From Fimbriimonas planktonicus (GTDB taxonomy: Bacteria; Armatimonadota; Fimbriimonadia; Fimbriimonadales; Fimbriimonadaceae), in NCBI GenBank assembly GCA_965234685.1, contig OZ248539.1:496001-560000 (forward strand): a stretch of 64,000 nt of DNA, read 5' to 3'. Shown one piece after another: positions 27,615-33,584 of the stretch. Position numbers and translations under genes: made by a program. Every line of letters begins with the position of its first letter. Positions within the stretch are counted from its first letter, which is position 1. Under the pieces are notes generated by a model. That model did not search any database and was not told the origin of the DNA. It worked only from the letters and a program-made list of their open reading frames with translations.

Positions 27615-28001
27615 TTAGCTCGTGATTGCGTCCAGTTCCGGCATTGTCGTCAAAAGGTCACTCATGAGGCGCAGGGCCTCTACAAGCGACCGTTCCGGTA
27701 TCCCAGCTCCAACCAACATTGCAAATTGGGCAACCACGATGGTTCCATTGTGCAGATAAACTTTTGGAAACTTGTAAGTATTATTAATAGCATTTACGGA
27801 CGACAAAAGAGATTGCTCCGATAACCCGGCCTCTGCCATCCAAAATACCAACATATTCACAAAATGTACATTGGCCTCCACTAGCGTTTTTACTCGGCCC
27901 ATTCGGACCGTTATGTGATTTCCGTCTATTGAATGATCAATGAACGCAGATTCCAAAATTTGAGACAGCGCCTCCGTGGAGCAATTTTCCTTCGTTATCA
28001 T
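27615..28001 (-). CDS. YbjN-like small protein
   Basis: A 128-aa protein with the YbjN / type-III-chaperone-like layout: HITVRMGRVKTLVEANVHF strands, a central helix LVFWMAEAGLSEQSLLSSVNAINNT, then FPKVYLHNGTIVVAQFAMLVGAG and a final helix. YbjN-domain proteins often act in motility or stress, or with secreted effectors, but the function here is unknown. The ATG has a GAGGA about 12 nt upstream. It lies in the AT-rich stretch and could be part of an acquired module. Confidence 0.6.
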   Translation of the reverse strand: MITKENCSTEALSQILESAFIDHSIDGNHITVRMGRVKTLVEANVHFVNMLVFWMAEAGLSEQSLLSSVNAINNTYKFPKVYLHNGTIVVAQFAMLVGAGIPERSLVEALRLMSDLLTTMPELDAITS

Positions 28002-28193
28002 TCGTTTTAAGTTCCTCGCGTTTTTTGCTGGAAAGTTATTCTAGTCGATGATACCGTTTGTGGTGCCTTGACGACCAGAAACATCCTGCTCCGCACAAGG
28101 ATCATTTGTGAACTTGGCCAATCCTTCGGGATCGGTTCGTCTCAGGCTCATTCGGAGGCAAGTTGAGCGATCACTTCGGGACTTCTCCGTAAA

Positions 28194-28214
28194 GACCTTT
28201 CGGTTCGAAAGGTC
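28194..28214. repeat. Perfect 9-bp inverted repeat (hairpin)
   Basis: GACCTTTCG and CGAAAGGTC are separated by GTT. It lies upstream of the small coupled genes in the accessory stretch, with no T-tract on either side, so it is not an obvious terminator. It could be an operator or a hairpin remnant. Confidence 0.55.
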
Positions 28215-28283
28215 GCACTCCTAGAGTCACAGATCGCCCTTAAGTACTTGTTTCCGGCCGCGCGAGGTGGTGAGGCGCGAGGT

Positions 28284-28541
28284 ATGGCAACCGGAAGATC
28301 TGCCCCGACGCTGAACTCGCAAATCCTAGAACAGGAAGGTCTCGGTCCGGTTTGGCCAACCGCAGAAGGGAGCGTTCGAGGCATCGCATGTGAACCGATC
28401 TACAAGACCGTGCCCATCGCCGCCGCCCAAGATCCTATGCTCTACCAATACCTGGCCCTCGTCGACGCTCTGCGGATCGGAAACGCCCGCGAGCAAAACC
28501 TAGCTAGAGCAGAATTGGAAAAGCGACTGATAGACAAATGA
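28284..28541 (+). CDS. Small ORF, possible truncated regulator fragment
   Basis: From the ATG (GAGG-like site about 13 nt upstream) an 85-aa product ends in a helical YLALVDALRIGNAREQNLA segment. The reading frame stays open upstream to a stop at 28164, with no start codon in it apart from a TTG at 28248. The upstream part of the frame also reads like protein, including a helical LSVRKVALLESQIALKYL segment. It may therefore be the 3' part of a longer gene whose 5' end is lost. Function unknown. Its stop overlaps a second small ORF by the ATGA tetranucleotide. Confidence 0.35.
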   Translation: MATGRSAPTLNSQILEQEGLGPVWPTAEGSVRGIACEPIYKTVPIAAAQDPMLYQYLALVDALRIGNAREQNLARAELEKRLIDK

Positions 28542-28696
28542 GACCCTCACCGCAGCTCAAAAATCTGGAAACGATGGCTCGCGTTCTTGGCGAGATCGAG
28601 CTGGAGGTTACTACGGTGAACCTGATAACGAATTTCGCCGAACAATCTGACGGGAATGTGCAACTGGGGCTATCAACGATCTGCGAGCGGAGTTGA
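28538..28696 (+). CDS. 52-aa ORF coupled by ATGA overlap
   Basis: An ATG embedded in the stop of the preceding small ORF opens 52 codons, ending ICERS then TGA. The start overlap and the mixed helical composition (QLKNLETMARVLGEIELEV) make it plausible as a small partner of the upstream product, perhaps a regulator and inhibitor pair. No family is recognised and it is short, so confidence is low. No convincing gene was found between its stop and the membrane-protein gene at 28911. Confidence 0.3.
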   Translation: MRPSPQLKNLETMARVLGEIELEVTTVNLITNFAEQSDGNVQLGLSTICERS

Positions 28697-28910
28697 ACTG
28701 CATTTTCATGGTAATTCTTCTAGTGAAGAAATGGACGGCAAAAGGTGCACCGTTCGCCGACGATAGGGCAGGATATGATGTTGGAGTCGAGAATGTTGAG
28801 TGAGCTCCATAAGCGCCGATGCATGCGCTTCTTCGGTCCGATTCCGACGCCGGAAAATGACTTGGACACACTTAAGCTGTGAAGGGCGAATTTGACTGAG
28901 CAGGTATAGG

Positions 28911-29549
28911 ATGAACCGAATAATCGAATTCATTCAAACATGGCGCGACGATGACCGGGTCAGGATTGCGTTCATTGTCGTGGGCGTTATTTTCTGGGTC
29001 ACCGCGTGGATCATCTATGAAATTCCAAAGGCCGTGACCGCCGGTACCACGTTAAGTATTGACCGTCTAACGATGACTACACCGAACCCGGGATCCGTAC
29101 AGAGAAAATACGAATACTTCGACGGAACCGGACTTGAGAAGCGTTCATCTCGAAGAAATTTTGGACATAAGATCGTTTTGCAGGGGCCGAAGGAGAACAT
29201 CATTTGGCTACAGCCGGCGCTCGAAACCAATATCCCTTCGAAGGAGAACAACTACAGTCAAATCCCTGGCTCCGAAAGACTGAGAAAAGGACTCACTGCA
29301 AGATTTGGCTCGCCAAACCTCGTCTCGCCAATAAGCACTCTCTATAACACAATTTCTGTTGAGAACGGTGAAGTCTGGCACTTCACCGATGGTAGTACGC
29401 TCATCTGGTTCTATCCGGCTGAAAGCAAACTAAAGGATTTTGTCGTCGCTAAAACTCCGTCAAGCTGCCCCAACCCGGAAGACGAGACATGTCAGATTCT
29501 GTTTGAAGGGATCAGCTCAGTCTCGGTTCTGCCAAAGTCCGATTATTGA
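28911..29549 (+). CDS. Single-pass membrane protein, unknown function
   Basis: The 212-aa protein has one membrane helix (about residues 20-37, RIAFIVVGVIFWVTAWIIYEI) after a short charged N-terminus, and an extracytoplasmic beta-rich domain ending in TCQILFEGISSVSVLP, with two late Cys residues (SSCPNPEDETC) that could form a disulfide. There is no recognised family. It is co-directional with the small coupled ORFs to its left and convergent with the nuclease-like gene, whose stop lies 28 bp away. It belongs to the accessory stretch. Confidence 0.6.
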   Translation: MNRIIEFIQTWRDDDRVRIAFIVVGVIFWVTAWIIYEIPKAVTAGTTLSIDRLTMTTPNPGSVQRKYEYFDGTGLEKRSSRRNFGHKIVLQGPKENIIWLQPALETNIPSKENNYSQIPGSERLRKGLTARFGSPNLVSPISTLYNTISVENGEVWHFTDGSTLIWFYPAESKLKDFVVAKTPSSCPNPEDETCQILFEGISSVSVLPKSDY

Positions 29550-29577
29550 ATTTCTTTGACCTTCCGATCGGTTCAAT

Positions 29578-30276
29578 TCAGGGTTGCGCATGTTGTCGGA
29601 TTTCTTTGATTCCTCGCGGTGGCTCGAGTGTTTCCTTCGTGCACTGCAAGTGCAGGTACTGAAAACCAAGGTCCGTACCGTAGGGAAGCCACTCGAGTTT
29701 GTAGTTGCCGGTTAGGCAAATGGGTTTATGCCTCTCCACGGTCTCTGGGTAGACCTTCCCCCAGCAGAGTGAACCTGTGACTTCACGGCCTTCGTAGAGG
29801 CGGAACGCGTCTTTGTTGTACGCATTAGTTTTTGGTCGGTCGTTCCAAAGTTTTTCGTTGGCTAGCAGGATCACGTGCCCAACAGCAGGTGCCTCACAGG
29901 TCTCCACGAATGTTTCGATTCGCTTCAAATCTTTGAGAAAGTCGTAGCCCAGACTATCTTCTGCCCCCTGACTTCGCAGCTCAAAAACTTCACCAGCTAC
30001 CACTGTCTGAAGCGCCTTAGTTTGGTACTTGAGTTCGATCGGATACTGAACGCCATCGAGCTCTACCCAGATATCGATATACATCGACTTGGCTCCCGCA
30101 TGTCCTGGGAAGCGCCTTTCCATCCGCACTTGAGCCGTTGGGTACTGCCTCTGCAGCTCCCAAGCCAAGGCAAACTGAAAGTCAGCTTCCGAGTGAAAAA
30201 CGGGCCGGATCTCCGCCAACTTGTGCATCACGCTCGATAAATGCAGTCCCCTCCACATGTCAAAGAAGCGTAGCAT
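29578..30276 (-). CDS. PD-(D/E)XK nuclease-like protein
   Basis: The 232-aa protein has a restriction-endonuclease-like core: an N-terminal helix with E30 in HSEADFQFALAW, then D68 in MYIDIWVEL and E81-x-K83 in YPIELKYQT, a spacing that fits D-(x12)-E-x-K. A further helix and strands follow (GHVILLANEKLW). A hydrolytic role on DNA or RNA is inferred from this motif set. No methyltransferase or specificity subunit is adjacent, so a classical restriction system is unlikely. It might be a solitary defence enzyme or a genome-maintenance nuclease. Its start is at an ATG with GAGAG just upstream. Confidence 0.6.
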   Translation of the reverse strand: MLRFFDMWRGLHLSSVMHKLAEIRPVFHSEADFQFALAWELQRQYPTAQVRMERRFPGHAGAKSMYIDIWVELDGVQYPIELKYQTKALQTVVAGEVFELRSQGAEDSLGYDFLKDLKRIETFVETCEAPAVGHVILLANEKLWNDRPKTNAYNKDAFRLYEGREVTGSLCWGKVYPETVERHKPICLTGNYKLEWLPYGTDLGFQYLHLQCTKETLEPPRGIKEIRQHAQP

Positions 30277-30475
30277 CTCTCTGCATTCGGGTTGGTTCAG
30301 ATTAGCTTCAGTCCTCCGGCTACCAGCCTTAGCGCCCCGGCGGAGCTTGGTCGCAGCAACTCCTGTCGGTTGAGACTAAGTTAATCTGCGTCGCTCCTAA
30401 ATCCCAGATTGACTTTTCACTTCACCGCGACAACGGAATGAGCTGAACAATTCTCATTCCGACCCATCGAGGGAG

Positions 30476-30504
30476 TTGCAGATATAGCGGATAGCCGTCA
30501 TAGT
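30476..30504 (+). promoter_or_regulatory. Sigma-70-type promoter, leaderless spacing
   Basis: TTGCAG (30476-30481) and CATAGT (30499-30504) are separated by 17 nt. The -10 ends exactly 6 nt before the ATG at 30511, so transcription should begin at or next to the start codon. No Shine-Dalgarno is visible. Confidence 0.55.
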
Positions 30505-30510
30505 AAACGT

Positions 30511-30978
30511 ATGAGCACACTTATCGAAAATCGAATTGGACCCTCCGACATCGCGCCGGAAGAGCAGTCCGGGCTCGAACGGATGCTCGCTGGCGAGGTC
30601 CGTCCGGTCCTGATTACCGCCGGGGGCGACGTCATCGAGCTGCCAAAGGCGATCAACGATCTCTTCGTTTCCGTCGTCGAGGCCATGAAACAAAAGCAGG
30701 CCGTCTTCTTGATGCACGAAGACGAAGCATTCACAACCCAGGCCGCCGCAAACTTCCTCGGCATGTCGCGCCAGTTCTTTGTCGGCCTCCTCGATCAAGA
30801 TCAACTCCCGTATCACCACGTCGGCACGCACCGCCGAGTTTTCTTCAAAGACTTGGTCGCCTACCAACGAAAGCGAAGCGCAATCCGCAAAGCCGCCCTC
30901 GACAAAATGACCCAGGATCTCGTCGAGTCAGGATTGTACGATCGCTACGTCGACCTCACCCGGCCAGACGGCGAGTAG
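30511..30978 (+). CDS. Excisionase-type HTH protein, probable antitoxin
   Basis: The 155-aa protein has an N-terminal strand-helix part (RPVLITAGGDVIELPKAINDLF) and an excisionase-like winged HTH (residues about 70-115: FTTQAAANFLGMSRQFFVGLLDQDQ, then THRRVFFKDLVAYQRKR). Proteins of this type are usually the antitoxin upstream of a PIN-domain ribonuclease toxin. A broken PIN remnant follows directly, with its GTG 11 bp after the stop. In this class the antitoxin normally represses its own promoter. Because the toxin is decayed the gene may be a relic, or may protect against a homologous toxin elsewhere. Confidence 0.7.
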   Translation: MSTLIENRIGPSDIAPEEQSGLERMLAGEVRPVLITAGGDVIELPKAINDLFVSVVEAMKQKQAVFLMHEDEAFTTQAAANFLGMSRQFFVGLLDQDQLPYHHVGTHRRVFFKDLVAYQRKRSAIRKAALDKMTQDLVESGLYDRYVDLTRPDGE

Positions 30979-30988
30979 CGGCATAGGC

Positions 30989-31092
30989 GTGCTGACCTTC
31001 CCGTCGTTCCGGATGCCTGCGTGCTTGCCGAAGCTGCGGTTCATGATGTCTTCCTGCGACTTGCGGAAGCACCGAGATCATGGAGTCGCTAA
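30989..31092 (+). pseudogene. Frameshifted remnant of a PIN-domain toxin
   Basis: A GTG at 30989 starts V-L-T-F-P, then the correct frame shifts by one base near 31001-31005. The new frame reads VVPDACVLAEAAVHDVFLRLAEAP, which matches the N-terminal strand of PIN toxins (V-x-D-A-C-V-L with the metal-binding Asp). It stops at a TAA at 31090. Toxins of this family are about 180-200 aa long, so only the first ~30 residues remain. I infer a decayed toxin paired with the antitoxin gene just upstream. Confidence 0.6.
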
Positions 31093-31430
31093 CCGCCTTC
31101 TGAAAGCGGCGCAACCTTTACGCTCGCCCGTCAAGCTGGCACTTCCGCCCGGTTGATTCAAAAATCGGCAAATGCCAGGTTGACTTTTGCCCTCCTCCGC
31201 GCCTATGAATTGTGAGCCGCGCGAGTCGAAAACCAGAAATTTATGTTTCTCCGCCAACGCGGGAAGTAATAATAAATTTTCGCCCCCAAAAACAAACCCG
31301 AGCCCCCGAACAAACCCGAACTCCCGAACCTAAAACGGGCTGTAATTAATTAATTTGCCTGGAGGGGGGAACGTTAATTAATTCGGTCCCGAGCGGGCCG
31401 CCGCAGCGTCCAGAACGGACGAAAGAGAAG
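31093..31430. other. Non-coding stretch at the 3' side of tRNA-Ala
   Basis: About 340 bases with no supported gene. It contains two 18-bp direct repeats (listed separately) and AT-rich TAATTAATTAA and TTAATTAATT blocks facing each other. It lies beyond the 3' end of the minus-strand tRNA gene. No integrase gene or duplicated tRNA 3' end was seen. Confidence 0.6.
31293..31328. repeat. Two tandem 18-bp direct repeats
   Basis: CAAACCCGAGCCCCCGAA and CAAACCCGAACTCCCGAA (16 of 18 identical) lie side by side. They are followed at 31352-31382 by two facing TTAATTAATT-type AT blocks. Confidence 0.7.
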
Positions 31431-31506
31431 TGGTGGAGATAAGGGGATTCGAACCCCTGACCCCTTCCATGCCATGGAAGTGCTCTACCAACTGAGCTAT
31501 ATCCCC
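31431..31506 (-). tRNA. tRNA-Ala (anticodon GGC)
   Basis: A 76-nt cloverleaf read on the minus strand with an encoded 3' CCA. The acceptor stem GGGGATA pairs with TATCTCC and includes the G3-U70 pair that marks alanine tRNAs. The D-arm is GCTCAGTTGGTAGAGC, the anticodon stem CTTCC/GGAAG encloses the loop ATGGCAT with anticodon GGC, and the T-arm has GTTCGAATC. It is 41 bp downstream of the MDR dehydrogenase gene. Confidence 0.97.
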
Positions 31507-31546
31507 ACTTGCGGGAGCAATAGTAAACCCCAAAAGCCGGGCGGAA

Positions 31547-32563
31547 TCAAGCGTCGAACGTGAACACAACTTTGCCCGCCTGGCCCATCTGGAGCAGCTC
31601 CATCGCCTTTTCGAACTCCGTAAAGTGCATCTGGTGCGTCACCACCGGGTCCAAATGCAGCCGGCCGCTCGCAAAAAGCTCCGCCATCTGATCCCAAGTC
31701 TCCCAAAGCTTCCGCCCCACAATCCCCTGAAGCTGCAGCCCCTTGAAGATCACGTCGTTAATCGGAAGCTCCTGCGTCGCCTGCCGATAAACGCCGAGCA
31801 AGCTAATCCGACCCCCGGGCCGAGTCTGCTCAATCGCCAGCCGCAACGAAGCCGGATGCCCCGACATCTCCAGCGTCGCATCCACCGTCCCAATCTCCGC
31901 GGCGAGCCCAACCGCATCGGGAGCATAAACCGCATCAATGCCCAATGTCTCCGCCAACTGCCGCCGATAAGCGCTTGGCTCGACGCCAACCACCCGCGCC
32001 GCCCCCAGCGCCCGGCAAACCGCCACGGCAAAAAGCCCAATTGGCCCCAAGCCGGTAATCAAAATCGTCTGCCCCGCCACCGGCCCCGCCATCGCCGTAT
32101 GCACCGCGTTGCCAAAAGCATCCTGGAAGCAAGCCAAATGCGGCGGAACCGAAGGACTCGTGAGCCGAGCATTCCACCAAGGCATCACGGCAAAGTCGGC
32201 AAAACCGCCGTCAATATCGACGCCCAAAATCTTCGTCTCCGGTGCCACATGCCCCAGCCCGGCGGTCATCCAAGGGCTATCCAGCGGCACCACGTGCGAC
32301 TCGCTCGAAACAAAGTCCCCCACCTTCCGGTCGGTCACTTCCGACCCGACCTCAACGATCGTCCCGCAAAACTCGTGCCCAATAATCCGCGGCGGCACAA
32401 TCCGCCCCGCCGACCAAGCATCCCACTCGTAAATATGAAGGTCCGTCCCGCAAACCGAGGCCGCCTTCAATTGGAGCTTCACATCCAGCGGCCCAACCGA
32501 GGGCACATCAACCTCATGAATCTCAATCCCGGGCGCCGGGCGCGCTTTAACAATCGCCTTCAC
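31547..32563 (-). CDS. Threonine-dehydrogenase-like MDR oxidoreductase without structural-zinc lobe
   Basis: The 338-aa protein (GTG start VKAIVKARPAPG at 32563) follows the zinc-containing MDR pattern. SVCGTDLHIYEWDAW and IIGHEFCGTIVEVG give the catalytic zinc ligands, and DAFGNAVHTA plus ITGLGPIGLFAVAVCRALGA is the Rossmann NAD motif. Sequence and length suggest L-threonine 3-dehydrogenase or a polyol dehydrogenase. The usual four-cysteine structural-zinc loop is absent; in its place is SHVVPLDSPWMTAGLGHVAPETK. The upstream frame to 32701 lacks homology and overlaps the next gene, so I exclude it. It probably shares a transcript with the DprA-like gene 43 bp upstream. No 2-amino-3-ketobutyrate ligase gene is visible. 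Confidence 0.8.
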   Translation of the reverse strand: MKAIVKARPAPGIEIHEVDVPSVGPLDVKLQLKAASVCGTDLHIYEWDAWSAGRIVPPRIIGHEFCGTIVEVGSEVTDRKVGDFVSSESHVVPLDSPWMTAGLGHVAPETKILGVDIDGGFADFAVMPWWNARLTSPSVPPHLACFQDAFGNAVHTAMAGPVAGQTILITGLGPIGLFAVAVCRALGAARVVGVEPSAYRRQLAETLGIDAVYAPDAVGLAAEIGTVDATLEMSGHPASLRLAIEQTRPGGRISLLGVYRQATQELPINDVIFKGLQLQGIVGRKLWETWDQMAELFASGRLHLDPVVTHQMHFTEFEKAMELLQMGQAGKVVFTFDA

Positions 32564-32606
32564 TGTTCGCAGATGGTACCGAGGTCCGACCCGTTTCACC
32601 CCAAAC

Positions 32607-33515
32607 CTAACCCACCGAAGCCAAACGAACCTCCTCCGCCTCAAACAAGTGCCGTCGCGGAACCTCGCTCTGAACCCACCCAACCGCATCCGAAACCCCA
32701 CGCAGCGGCACCGCCCGCGCCGACATCAACCCCTTCGCCCCCGGAAATATCCGGCAAGCTTCTTCCCCAACAAACTCGCCCGTATAAACGCCAACCGGCG
32801 TCTCTCCCGCCCGCAACGCCCCCACCGCCCCGTTCCAAGCCCCGCCACTCCCCAACTCGCAGTGCCCAACAATGGCCCGCGCCCCAAAAGCAAAGATAAG
32901 CGCATTCCGCTCCATCGCATTGATCGTGCCAAACGGCTCCGAAGGCGCAACCACGCTAAAGCAAGCATGATCCGTCCGCGCAAAATTCAAACCAAACGGC
33001 AAAATGCTGACCGGAAAACCGCTGGCCCGCTCCGCCGTAACATCACACCCTTCAGCCCCTCCCGATACAACGTGCCAAGCGGTACCCGCCTCGGACGACT
33101 CCAGTTGCCGAACAACCTCCGAAACAAAACTCAAACATCTTTCCGGCGGAAATCGAGAACCCACCACCGCCAGCGGCAACATGCCAACAGGAGGCAAATG
33201 CGTCAGATTCTTTGCCCAAACGGCCGGCGGACAGAACTTCGACTGCCGCCATCGCGCCGGAAACAATGGATTGGCTGGCGACAACGCCCGCTGATCTTCG
33301 ATGAGATCCCAAGCCGCATCGAGATGCCCAGGAATCTCTAGCACCATCGCCGCCTCGCGAAAGCCGTGCTCTCGAAGCATGCTCGGCATTTCGGCTATCG
33401 AAGGGACATTTCGCCAAAACAAATTCGCAATATTTCTCCAGCCGCGCCAAGGCAAAACGCCGAACCCGCGTAGGTACAAACCAACCAAAGCCACGTCAAT
33501 CTCCCTCGACAACAT
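32607..33515 (-). CDS. DprA-like SLOG Rossmann-fold protein
   Basis: Residues about 110-240 form a SLOG/DprA-type domain: LPLAVVGSRFPPE, WHVVSGGAEGCDVTAERAS, then a long loop and AFGARAIVGHCELGSGGAWNGAVGALRAG, which matches the S/T-G-x-x-x-x-A-x-x-A-x-x-x-G nucleotide or DNA-binding elements. The N-terminal 100 residues are unlike the usual DprA SAM-like domain, though LPWRGWRNIANLFW is helical. DprA protects incoming single-stranded DNA in transformation; relatives include bacteriophage-defence and nucleotide-binding SLOG proteins, so the role is open. A 20-bp palindrome spans its start codon. Confidence 0.65.
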   Translation of the reverse strand: MLSREIDVALVGLYLRGFGVLPWRGWRNIANLFWRNVPSIAEMPSMLREHGFREAAMVLEIPGHLDAAWDLIEDQRALSPANPLFPARWRQSKFCPPAVWAKNLTHLPPVGMLPLAVVGSRFPPERCLSFVSEVVRQLESSEAGTAWHVVSGGAEGCDVTAERASGFPVSILPFGLNFARTDHACFSVVAPSEPFGTINAMERNALIFAFGARAIVGHCELGSGGAWNGAVGALRAGETPVGVYTGEFVGEEACRIFPGAKGLMSARAVPLRGVSDAVGWVQSEVPRRHLFEAEEVRLASVG

Positions 33516-33534
33516 TGAGTACTATAGTACTCAA
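33515..33534. promoter_or_regulatory. Perfect 20-bp palindrome, probable operator
   Basis: TTGAGTACTA followed by TAGTACTCAA is a perfect dyad. It begins at the last base of the DprA-like gene's start codon (33513-33515) and includes TATAGT 5 nt before that ATG on the minus strand. It lies 14 bp upstream of the possible mannosidase -35, so a repressor bound here could control both divergent genes. Confidence 0.7.
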
Positions 33535-33548
33535 TTGCGCAAAGCATC

Positions 33549-33578
33549 TTTACGCCCGCAAGTGTAGAATCGTATCTT
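33549..33578 (+). promoter_or_regulatory. Possible promoter of the mannosidase gene
   Basis: TTTACG (33549-33554) and TATCTT (33573-33578) are 18 nt apart. TATCTT ends 6 nt before the ATG at 33585, so the transcript is likely leaderless. Confidence 0.4.
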
Positions 33579-33584
33579 CCGCCG

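Noticed and set aside
28697..28910. Two tiny overlapping plus-strand frames (about 30 codons each) before the membrane-protein gene
   Set aside because: They are too short and without context to call genes; they may be debris of an older gene.
31625..32899. Plus-strand frame of about 420 codons opposite the dehydrogenase and DprA-like genes
   Set aside because: Very arginine/proline-rich translation and no start context; shadow of the minus-strand genes.
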